A DNA stretch of 64,000 bases, from positions 744,001-808,000 of the forward strand of contig NZ_BHVV01000001.1 of NCBI RefSeq assembly GCF_003865015.1, given 5' to 3'. This document shows, piece after piece, positions 44,476 through 51,464 of the stretch (position 1 is its first letter; each line of letters starts with the position of its first letter). Position numbers and translations under genes: made by a program. Below the pieces are notes generated by a model. That model saw only the letters and a list, made by a program, of their open reading frames with translations, was not told the DNA's origin and searched no databases. This DNA is from Sulfurisoma sediminicola. GTDB lineage: Bacteria; Pseudomonadota; Gammaproteobacteria; Burkholderiales; Rhodocyclaceae.

Positions 44476-44747
44476 GATCTGGCCTTAGGCTTGGCTGATT
44501 TCTTGCCGGCAACGCGCGCCTTGAGATGGGCGTGAACCTCGTCGGCGTCGTAACCCTTGCCGGTCTTCAGCATTTGTTCCCGTGCCGCCTGGGCCTCTGC
44601 CACGAAGCCGGCCCGCCGCTCGGCGGCCGTTGCCGCCTGCTCGATGGCATGGACCATGAACGCATGCGGCGACACGCCTTGATTCTGCGCTGCCGCAACG
44701 GCCCTTTGCTTGAGTTCGTCCGGAAGTTTCAACGACGTGGTGGACAT
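44463..44747 (-). CDS. Ribbon-helix-helix antitoxin
   Basis: A 94-residue protein beginning MSTTSLKLPDELKQRAVAAAQNQGVSPHAFMVHAIEQA, a CopG/ParD-type DNA-binding domain, followed by a charged C-terminal region (EAQAAREQMLKTGKGYDADEVHAHLKARV) that should bind the toxin. The ATG at 44747 has the ribosome site AAAGG and is preferred to a GTG three codons earlier. Confidence 0.85.
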   Translation of the reverse strand: MSTTSLKLPDELKQRAVAAAQNQGVSPHAFMVHAIEQAATAAERRAGFVAEAQAAREQMLKTGKGYDADEVHAHLKARVAGKKSAKPKARSWRG

Positions 44748-44777
44748 GCCGGTCACCTTTTGCTGTGAAGTAGCACT

Positions 44778-44790
44778 AGGGTAACACCCT
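44778..44790. promoter_or_regulatory. Probable operator of the toxin-antitoxin pair
   Basis: Palindrome AGGGT-AAC-ACCCT about 31 bases upstream of the antitoxin ATG, a typical place for RHH-antitoxin autoregulation. Confidence 0.5.
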
Positions 44791-44824
44791 CAGTCCGTGC
44801 GTCGCAAGCCGGACCAAGCGGCGT

Positions 44825-44843
44825 AGCTGGGCTCAGCCCAGCT
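44825..44843. repeat. Hairpin centred on the nirD stop codon
   Basis: Perfect 8-base arms AGCTGGGC/GCCCAGCT flanking the three bases of the TGA stop. No T run follows. Confidence 0.55.
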
Positions 44844-45168
44844 TCAGCCAGACCTCGCCGCCTTCCAGCTTCACCGCGAAGGACTTGCTGCAGCCCTTGT
44901 CGGGCGCGACGGCTTCGCCGTCCTCGAGCTGAATTTTCCAGCTGTGCATCGGGCAGGTGACGACCTTGCCGGCGACGATGCCCTGCGACAGCGGCCCGCC
45001 CTTGTGCGGGCACTTGTCGTGCAGCGCGAAGATCTCGTCGGCCGCGGTGCGGAACACCGCGATGTCGCCTTTCGCCGATTTGACAACGCGGCTGCCCTGC
45101 TGGGGGATTTCGTCGAGCGCGCAGAGGCGCTTCCATTCGGTTTTCATGGCTGTCTCTATCGCGCCCAT
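44833..45168 (-). CDS. nirD: Nitrite reductase (NADH) small subunit
   Basis: A 111-residue Rieske-type ferredoxin subunit of assimilatory nitrite reductase. Rieske-like motifs CPHKGGPLSQG and CPMHSWKIQL carry the Cys/His pairs for a [2Fe-2S] cluster. The ATG at 45168 overlaps the nirB stop by one base (TGATG); an internal ATG at 45147 (MKTEWKRL) has equal claim and would give 104 residues. Confidence 0.94.
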   Translation of the reverse strand: MGAIETAMKTEWKRLCALDEIPQQGSRVVKSAKGDIAVFRTAADEIFALHDKCPHKGGPLSQGIVAGKVVTCPMHSWKIQLEDGEAVAPDKGCSKSFAVKLEGGEVWLKLG

Positions 45169-47612
45169 CAGGCGATCTCCAGGATTTCATATTCCTTGCG
45201 CTTGACCGGCTTGGCCACCGCCTCGCCCCACGGGTCCTCGTAGTCCTGCAGCGCGAACAGCAGGCGCTCGTGCAGTTCCTTGCGCCGTGGCGCATTCTCG
45301 ACCACGATCTTCTTGACGTGCTCGAGGCCGACGCGGGCGACGTAGTGGCAGGTGCGCTCGAGGTAGTAGGCCTCCTCGCGGTAGAGCTGGAGGAAGGCGG
45401 CCGAGTATTCCATGACCTCCTCGTCCGACTTCACCTTGCACAGGAACATCGCCACCTCGGTCTTGATGCCGCCGTTGCCGGCGACGTAGAGTTCGTAGCC
45501 GGAATCGACGCCGATCACGCCGACGTCCTTGATGCCGGCCTCGGCGCAGTTGCGCGGACAACCACTGACCGCGAGCTTGACCTTGTGCGGCGCCCACATG
45601 CCGAACAGCATCTTCTCCAGCTTGACGCCCATGCTCATCGACAGCTGGGTGCCGAAGCGGCAGTGTTCGGCGCCGACGCAGGTCTTCACCGTGCGGATCG
45701 ACTTGCCGTAGGCGTGGCCCGACACCAGGCCGCCCTTGCCGAGGTCGGCCCAGACCGCGGGCAGCTTGTCCTTGGGAATGCCGAGCAGGTCGATGCGCGC
45801 GCCGCCGGTCATCTTCACCGTCGGCACCTCGTACTTTTCGGCCACGTCGGCGATCACGCGCAGCTCGGCCGGCGTGGTCAGGCCGCCCCACATGCGCGGG
45901 ATCACCGAGTAGGTGCCGTCGCGCTGGATGTTGGCGTGGGCGCGCTCGTTGATGAAGCGCGATTGCGGATCGTCCTTGGCCTCGTGCGGCCAGGTCGAGA
46001 TCAGGTAGTAGTTGAGCGCCGGGCGGCATGACGCGCAGCCGTTGGGCGTCTTCCACTCCATGAAGTGCATCACCTCGGGAATGGTCAGCAGATGCTGCTC
46101 GCGAATTGCCGCGCGCACGGCGCCGTGCGGGTGCTCGGTGCAGCCGCAGACCGGCTTGTCCTTGGTGTCGGCTGGTTGGTAGGCGCCGCCGACGGTCGAG
46201 GCGAGGATCTGCTCGACCAGGCCGGTGCAGGAGCCGCACGAAGACGACGCCTTGGTGTGCTTCCTCACGTCGTCGATGGTGAACAGGCCGTGGGTCTTGA
46301 TCGCCTTGACGATGTCGCCCTTGCACACGCCGTTGCAGCCGCAGACCTCGGCGGTGTCGGGCATGGCCGCCGCCTTCGATTGCCCGGCATGGCCGACGTC
46401 GCCGACGTGGTGCGAACCGAACATCAGGTGGTCGCGGATCTCGGCGACGTTCTGCTTGTCCTTGAGCAGCTGGAAATACCAGGCGCCGTCGGCGGTGTCG
46501 CCGTAGAGCACGGCGCCGACGAGGGTGTCGTCCTTGAGCACCAGCTTCTTGTACACGCCGCCGGCCGGATCGTGCAGCACGATCTCGTCGACATTCTCGC
46601 CGCCCATGAAGTCGCCGGCCGAAAACACGTCGATGCCGGTGACCTTGAGCTTGGTCGAGGTCACCGAGCCCTGGTAGCGGCCGATGCCGTGCATGGCGAG
46701 GTGGTTGGCGCAGACCTTGGCCTGCTCGAACAGCGGCGCCACCAGGCCATAGGCGATGCCGCGGTGGGCGACGCATTCGCCGACGGCGTAGACCTTCGGG
46801 TCGAAGGTCTGCAGCGTGTCGTTGACCACGATGCCGCGGTTGCAGTGGATGCCGGCCGATTCGGCGAGCTGGGTGCTGGGGCGGATGCCGACCGCCATCA
46901 CCACTAGCTCGGCGGGAATGGATTCGCCGTCCTTGAATTTGATCGCCGCGACGCGGCCGCTCTCGCCGCCGACGAGCTCCGCCGTCTGCTTGCCGAGCAG
47001 GAACTTGAGGCCCTTGGCTTCGAGCGACTTCTGCAGCAGGTCGGCGGCGGTCTTGTCGAGCTGGCGCTCCATGATCCAGTCGGCGAGGTGCACCACGGTC
47101 ACGTCCATGCCGCGCAGCTTGAGGCCGTTGGCGGCTTCGAGGCCGAGCAGACCGGCGCCGATCACCACGGCGTGCTTGTGATGCCGGGCCGCGTCGATCA
47201 TCGCCTCGGTGTCGGCGATGTCGCGGTAGGCGATGACGCCTTCGAGGTCCTTGCCCGGCACCGGCAGGATGAAGGGCGAGGAGCCGGTGGCGAGCAGCAG
47301 GCGGTCGTACTCGGCCTCGGTGCCGTCGGCGGCGATGACCTTGCGCTTGACGCGGTCGATCTTCGTCACCGTCTTGCCGGCGTGCAGGGTGATGTCGTTG
47401 GCCTCGTACCAGGCGAGGTCGTTGAGCACGATGTCGGGCAGCGTCATCTCGCCCGCCAGCACCGGCGAGAGCAGGATGCGGTTGTAGTTGGGATGCGGCT
47501 CGGCGCCGAACACGGTGATGTCGTACATGTCCGGCGCGAGCTTGATGAGTTCCTCGAGCGTGCGGCAGCCGGCCATGCCGTTGCCGATCATCACGAGCTT
47601 GAGCTTCTTCAT
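45168..47612 (-). CDS. nirB: Nitrite reductase (NADH) large subunit
   Basis: An 814-residue assimilatory enzyme reducing nitrite to ammonium with NADH. FAD/NAD domain: VMIGNGMAGCRTLEELI and VVIGAGLLGLEAANGLK; BFD-like [2Fe-2S] region with CGCNGVCKGDIV and SSSCGSCTGLV; C-terminal sirohaem/[4Fe-4S] domain with TCVGAEHCRFGTQLS and SGCPRNCAEAGI. The ATG at 47612 gives the standard MKKLKLVMIGNGMAG start, two bases after the nrtC stop, so it is part of the nrt operon. Confidence 0.97.
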   Translation of the reverse strand: MKKLKLVMIGNGMAGCRTLEELIKLAPDMYDITVFGAEPHPNYNRILLSPVLAGEMTLPDIVLNDLAWYEANDITLHAGKTVTKIDRVKRKVIAADGTEAEYDRLLLATGSSPFILPVPGKDLEGVIAYRDIADTEAMIDAARHHKHAVVIGAGLLGLEAANGLKLRGMDVTVVHLADWIMERQLDKTAADLLQKSLEAKGLKFLLGKQTAELVGGESGRVAAIKFKDGESIPAELVVMAVGIRPSTQLAESAGIHCNRGIVVNDTLQTFDPKVYAVGECVAHRGIAYGLVAPLFEQAKVCANHLAMHGIGRYQGSVTSTKLKVTGIDVFSAGDFMGGENVDEIVLHDPAGGVYKKLVLKDDTLVGAVLYGDTADGAWYFQLLKDKQNVAEIRDHLMFGSHHVGDVGHAGQSKAAAMPDTAEVCGCNGVCKGDIVKAIKTHGLFTIDDVRKHTKASSSCGSCTGLVEQILASTVGGAYQPADTKDKPVCGCTEHPHGAVRAAIREQHLLTIPEVMHFMEWKTPNGCASCRPALNYYLISTWPHEAKDDPQSRFINERAHANIQRDGTYSVIPRMWGGLTTPAELRVIADVAEKYEVPTVKMTGGARIDLLGIPKDKLPAVWADLGKGGLVSGHAYGKSIRTVKTCVGAEHCRFGTQLSMSMGVKLEKMLFGMWAPHKVKLAVSGCPRNCAEAGIKDVGVIGVDSGYELYVAGNGGIKTEVAMFLCKVKSDEEVMEYSAAFLQLYREEAYYLERTCHYVARVGLEHVKKIVVENAPRRKELHERLLFALQDYEDPWGEAVAKPVKRKEYEILEIA

Positions 47613-47614
47613 GA

Positions 47615-48406
47615 TTAGGCAGCCTTCTTCAGTTGCTTGCGATAGAGGAACTCGAACACCGCGGCGCGGTATTCGCCGAAAGCCGGGTCGTGGGCCAGCG
47701 CGAGGCGATCGCGCGGACGCTCGAGCTTGACCTCGAGGATCTCGCCGATGGTCGCGGCCGGGCCGTTGGTCATCATCACGATGCGGTCGGACAGCAGCAC
47801 CGCCTCGTCGACGTCGTGGGTCACCATAACCACCGTCGCGCCGGTCTTGGCCATGACGCCGTTGAGTTCGTCCTGCAGCGCGGCGCGGGTCAGGGCGTCG
47901 AGCGCGCCGAAGGGCTCGTCCATCAGCAGGATCTTCGGTTCCATGGCGAAGGCGCGGGCGATGCCGATGCGCTGCTTCATGCCGCCGGAGATTTCGTGCG
48001 GATACTTGTGCATGGCGTGCTCCATGTGCACCATCGCCAGCGCTTCCTCGACGCGCGACTTCAGCTTGGGCTTGCCCTCCTTGCGGCCGAACACCTGCTC
48101 GACCCCGAGCATGACGTTCTCGAAGCAGGTCATCCACGGCAGCAGCGAATGGTTCTGGAACACCACCGCGCGCTCCGGCCCGGGGCCGGGAATCTCGCGG
48201 TCCTCGCACAGCAGCACGCCGGTGGAAGGCAGCGTCAGCCCGGCGATGAGGTTGAGCAGCGTGCTCTTGCCGCAGCCGGAGTGGCCGATCAGCGAGACCA
48301 CTTCGCCCTTGCTGATTTCGAGGTCGATGTCGCGCAGCGCGGTGAAGCGCCCGCTCTTGGTGTTGAAGCTCTGGCCGACTCTTTCGATTTTGACGAGTGC
48401 GTTCAT
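47615..48406 (-). CDS. nrtC: Nitrate/nitrite ABC transporter ATPase
   Basis: A 263-residue ABC ATPase: Walker A GHSGCGKSTLL, FQNHSLLPWMT Q-loop, signature EISGGMKQRIGIARA, Walker B ILLMDEPFGALD, and HDVDEAVLLSDRI. It lacks the NrtA-like C-terminal sensor domain of cyanobacterial NrtC, so it corresponds to the NrtD/NasD-type single-domain ATPase. Ten bases separate it from nrtB. Confidence 0.92.
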   Translation of the reverse strand: MNALVKIERVGQSFNTKSGRFTALRDIDLEISKGEVVSLIGHSGCGKSTLLNLIAGLTLPSTGVLLCEDREIPGPGPERAVVFQNHSLLPWMTCFENVMLGVEQVFGRKEGKPKLKSRVEEALAMVHMEHAMHKYPHEISGGMKQRIGIARAFAMEPKILLMDEPFGALDALTRAALQDELNGVMAKTGATVVMVTHDVDEAVLLSDRIVMMTNGPAATIGEILEVKLERPRDRLALAHDPAFGEYRAAVFEFLYRKQLKKAA

Positions 48407-48416
48407 GACGGTTTCC

Positions 48417-49310
48417 TTAGCGTGACTCGTAGCTGAAGCGCTTGGCGAGGAACAGCAGCATCTGTTCGAGGATCAGGCCGACGATGCCGATGACGAAGAT
48501 GGCGATCACGATGTGCTCGACCTTGAGGTTGTTCCACTCGTCCCACACCCAGAAGCCGATGCCGACGCCGCCGGTGAGCATTTCCGCGGCGACGATCACC
48601 AGCCAGGCGGTGCCGATCGACAGGCGGATGCCGGTGAGCATGTAGGGCAGCACGGCGGGGAAGAGGATGCGGGTGATCACCTTGGTTTCGGGCAGGCCGA
48701 GCACGCGGGCGACGTTGAGGTAGTCCTGCGGCACGCGGCGCACGCCCTCGGCGGTGTTGAGGATCATCGGCCAGATGGAGCAGATGAAAATCGTCCACGT
48801 CGCGGCCGGGTCGGCCTTCTTGAACACCAGCAGGCCGATCGGCAGCCACGCCAGCGGACTGACCGGGCGCAGCAGGCTGATGATCGGGTCGAGCATGCGG
48901 TTCATGAAGTTGAAGCGGCCGAGCAGGAAGCCCATGGGGATGCCGATGGCCGCCGCCACGCCGAATCCGATGCCGACACGCTGCAGCGAGGCCAGCACGT
49001 TCCAGCCGATGCCCTGGTCGTTGGGGCCGTTGCGATAGAAGGGATCGGCGAAGAGCTTGACCGCAGCGACCCAGGTTTGGCCGGGGCCGGGTATGGCGCC
49101 GGCCTTCATCGCCACCAGCGCCCAGATGCCGAGCAGCAGCCCGAAGCCGAAGACCGGCGGAATCACGTTGCGCAGGACATCGCGCAGCCGCCCGGCGGCC
49201 TCATGGTGGCTGACGGGTGGCGGGGGGGCAGGTTCGGCGGCGGCGGCCACAGATCGCGGCGGGGCCGTCGCCGCGGCCACGACAGGCTTCAATGCGACAA
49301 CAGTGCTCAT
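48417..49310 (-). CDS. nrtB: Nitrate ABC transporter permease
   Basis: A 297-residue inner-membrane permease: Ala/Pro-rich cytoplasmic N-terminus, six helices and the coupling motif ILNTAEGVRRVPQDYLNVARVLG; ends LFLAKRFSYESR. The ATG at 49310 follows AAGGAGAATGAA, so an in-frame GTG upstream (49325) is really the ribosome site. Confidence 0.93.
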   Translation of the reverse strand: MSTVVALKPVVAAATAPPRSVAAAAEPAPPPPVSHHEAAGRLRDVLRNVIPPVFGFGLLLGIWALVAMKAGAIPGPGQTWVAAVKLFADPFYRNGPNDQGIGWNVLASLQRVGIGFGVAAAIGIPMGFLLGRFNFMNRMLDPIISLLRPVSPLAWLPIGLLVFKKADPAATWTIFICSIWPMILNTAEGVRRVPQDYLNVARVLGLPETKVITRILFPAVLPYMLTGIRLSIGTAWLVIVAAEMLTGGVGIGFWVWDEWNNLKVEHIVIAIFVIGIVGLILEQMLLFLAKRFSYESR

Positions 49311-49328
49311 TTCATTCTCCTTCACGGA

Positions 49329-50573
49329 TTACGCATGCACCTTGAACGAGGCGGCGTACTTCTTCGGGTCCTTGCCGTCCCACACCGTGCCGTCGATCAG
49401 CTTGTGGCTGCGCATGTCGCTCTTCGGCACGGCCACGCCGGCGGCGGTCGCCGCTTGCTTGTAGATGTCGATGCGGTTGACCTTCTTCGCCACGGCCAGG
49501 TAGTCCGGGTCGTCCTTGAGCAGGCCCCAGCGCTTGTGCTGGGTCATGAACCACATCGCGTCCGACAGGTAGGGGAAGGAGGCGTTGCCGTCGCTGAAGA
49601 ACTTCATCGCGTTCTTGTCGTCCCAGGTCTTGCCCAGGCCGTTGGAGTAGCGGCCGAGCATGCGGGCGACGATGACGTCGGCGTCGGTGTTGACATAGGC
49701 CTTGTTGGCGACGGTCTCGGCGGTCTTCTGCTTGTTGCCGAGCGAGGCGTCGATCCACTTGCCGGCGTCGATGATGGCGGCCGTCATGGCGCGCGCCGTA
49801 TTCGGGTTTTTCGCCACCCAGTCGGCCGTCGTGCCCAGTACCTTCTCCGGATGGTCGACCCAGATGTCCTGCGTCGTCACGGCGGTGAAGCCGATGTTGT
49901 CCACGATGGCGCGATTGCCCCAGGGCTCGCCGACGCAGTAGCCATCCATGTTGCCGACGCGCATGTTGGCGACCATCTGCGGCGGCGGCACGGTAATGAT
50001 TTTCGTGTCCTTCATCGGGTTGATGCCGTGCGCCGCCAGCCAGTAATAGAGCCACATGGCGTGGGTGCCGGTGGGGAAGGTCTGGGCGAAGGTGTATTCG
50101 CGCTCCTTCTTCGCGATCAGGGCGGCGAGCTTGGTGCCGTCGGTGGCGCCCTTGTCCTTGAGCTGGTTGGAGAGCGTGATGGCCTGGCCGTTCTGGTTCA
50201 GGGTCATCAGGATGTTCATGTCCTTCTTCGGCCCGCCGATGCCCAGTTGCACGCCGTAGACCAGGCCGTAGAGCACGTGGGCGGCGTCGAGCTCGCCGTT
50301 GACCAGCTTGTCGCGGACGCTGGCCCACGAGGCTTCCTTGGTCGGGATGATCTTGATGCCGTACTTCTCGTCGAACTTCTGCACCGCGGCCATCACCACC
50401 GACGAGCAGTCGGTCAGCGGAATGAAGCCGATGCGCACTTCCTTCTTCTCTGGCGCGTCCGAGCCCGCGGCCCAGGCGCCTGAGCGCACGCCCGGCGGCA
50501 CCATGGCCATCAGTCCCGTGCCCGCCGAGGCGAGCAGAAAGTCGCGGCGATTGAATCCCGATTTGCTGTCCAT
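49329..50573 (-). CDS. nrtA: Nitrate ABC transporter substrate-binding protein (Tat-exported)
   Basis: A 414-residue NrtA/NasF-type binding protein. The N-terminus NRRDFLLASAGTGLMAM has the twin-arginine motif, so it is exported folded. The binding fold shows VRIGFIPLTDCSSVVMAA, PFPTGTHAMWLYYWLAAHG-like FPTGTHAMWLYYWLAAHG and VGNMDGYCVGEPWGNRAI, hallmark ligand-pocket segments. The ATG at 50573 has AAGGAG before it; the frame opens further upstream but that stretch contains the leader terminator. Confidence 0.95.
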   Translation of the reverse strand: MDSKSGFNRRDFLLASAGTGLMAMVPPGVRSGAWAAGSDAPEKKEVRIGFIPLTDCSSVVMAAVQKFDEKYGIKIIPTKEASWASVRDKLVNGELDAAHVLYGLVYGVQLGIGGPKKDMNILMTLNQNGQAITLSNQLKDKGATDGTKLAALIAKKEREYTFAQTFPTGTHAMWLYYWLAAHGINPMKDTKIITVPPPQMVANMRVGNMDGYCVGEPWGNRAIVDNIGFTAVTTQDIWVDHPEKVLGTTADWVAKNPNTARAMTAAIIDAGKWIDASLGNKQKTAETVANKAYVNTDADVIVARMLGRYSNGLGKTWDDKNAMKFFSDGNASFPYLSDAMWFMTQHKRWGLLKDDPDYLAVAKKVNRIDIYKQAATAAGVAVPKSDMRSHKLIDGTVWDGKDPKKYAASFKVHA

Positions 50574-50600
50574 GTCCGACTCCTTGTCATTGCGATTCCA

Positions 50601-50656
50601 GAAAAGAAAAAGGCGTCCACCGCACCCGGGGAAGTCCCTCAGGGGCAATGGACGCC
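50601..50656 (-). terminator. Leader terminator (attenuator) before nrtA
   Basis: Stem GGCGTCCA (50656-50649) with TGGACGCC (50619-50612), enclosing a GC-rich inner hairpin, followed on the minus strand by TTTTTCTTTTC. Its 5' arm overlaps the second hairpin of the ANTAR element. Confidence 0.88.
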
Positions 50657-50686
50657 GTTGTCCGATGCGGATCGTCATTGACCCGC
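50650..50686 (-). promoter_or_regulatory. ANTAR-responsive double hairpin (NasT antiterminator target)
   Basis: Hairpin 1: GCGGGTC-AATGAC-GATCCGC; linker ATC; hairpin 2: GGAC-AACGGC-GTCC. Both loops are six bases with A in position 1 and G in position 4, the defining features of ANTAR RNA targets. The 3' arm of hairpin 2 is part of the terminator 5' arm, so the two structures exclude each other. Confidence 0.8.
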
Positions 50687-50702
50687 GCTTGGCCTCACTT
50701 CA

Positions 50703-50717
50703 GCAATGGCCGTGCCA
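50703..50717 (-). promoter_or_regulatory. Sigma-54 promoter of nrtABC-nirBD
   Basis: TGGCACG-GCCA-TTGC on the minus strand, a full match to the -24/-12 consensus. Predicted start near 50691, five bases before the ANTAR element. Confidence 0.88.
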
Positions 50718-50760
50718 GGTCTGTGAAATCGGTCGGAAACCCTTGCCGTGACGGGATCGG

Positions 50761-50783
50761 CATGGCGCCAGCGCCGACTTTTT
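50761..50783. repeat. Copy of the dispersed repeat upstream of nrtA
   Basis: On the minus strand AAAAAGTCGGCGCTGGCG, the same core (with the A run) as at 40674. It sits between the NtrC site and the sigma-54 promoter. Confidence 0.4.
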
Positions 50784-50808
50784 GGATTGAGGCCCTGGCC
50801 GCATCGGC

Positions 50809-50823
50809 GCACCACACTGGTGC
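50809..50823. promoter_or_regulatory. NtrC-type enhancer site (nrtA)
   Basis: GCACC-ACACT-GGTGC, perfect half-sites (TGCACC-N5-GGTGC on the minus strand). Centre about 125 bases upstream of the predicted start. Confidence 0.8.
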
Positions 50824-50842
50824 ATTAGCGCCGCCTGATGCA

Positions 50843-51418
50843 CTACAACAAGACCTTGGCCATCTCCACCACGTCGGCCGCCGCGCGACCCAAAGTCTGG
50901 CCGCGATCCATCGCCAGCTTGCGCAGTGCGGCGTAGGCGGCCTGCTCGTCCATGCCGCGCGCCTTCATCAGCACGCCCTTGGCGCGGTCGATGGTCTTGC
51001 GCTCGGCCAGCGCCTGGGTGGCGACGTCGCGCTCGCGCCGGAGTTCCTGATGCTCCTCGAAGCGGGCGATGGCCACGTCGATCACCGGCGCCAGCCGTCC
51101 CGGCGTCAGGCCATCCACCACATAGGCCGACACCCCGGCCTTGAAGGCCTTGCGCATGACGCGGCCGTCGCGGTTCTTGGCGAACATCACCACCGGCCGC
51201 GGCGCTGCGGCATTGATCACGGCCAGGTGTTCGAGCGTGTCGCGCGACGGTGCGTCGGTCTGGATCAATATCACGTCGGGGCCGATCTCCTCGACGCGGC
51301 GCGTGAGGTCGGCCGCTGTCGGCAGCAGCGCCGCCACCTGGTGGCCGGCCAGTGCCAGGCCGGCGCAGATCTCGCCTGCCCGGGCTTCCAGTTCATCGAT
51401 GACCAGTACGCGCAGCAT
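50843..51418 (-). CDS. nasT: ANTAR-domain response regulator NasT
   Basis: A 191-residue two-domain protein: receiver-like domain (VLVIDELEARAGEI at the start; IQTDAPS in place of the usual phosphorylated Asp region) and C-terminal ANTAR RNA-binding domain (ERKTIDRAKGVLMKARGMDEQAAYAALRKLAMDRGQTL). NasT stops transcription termination in nitrate-assimilation leaders; the target RNA lies directly downstream in the nrtA leader. In other bacteria NasS holds NasT inactive without nitrate; no NasS gene is visible here. The ATG at 51418 is preferred to the TTG at 51430. Confidence 0.93.
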   Translation of the reverse strand: MLRVLVIDELEARAGEICAGLALAGHQVAALLPTAADLTRRVEEIGPDVILIQTDAPSRDTLEHLAVINAAAPRPVVMFAKNRDGRVMRKAFKAGVSAYVVDGLTPGRLAPVIDVAIARFEEHQELRRERDVATQALAERKTIDRAKGVLMKARGMDEQAAYAALRKLAMDRGQTLGRAAADVVEMAKVLL

Positions 51419-51464
51419 GACGTCTATCAAGCAATTGCCAGGCCAGTCCCTCTACAATTGCCGC

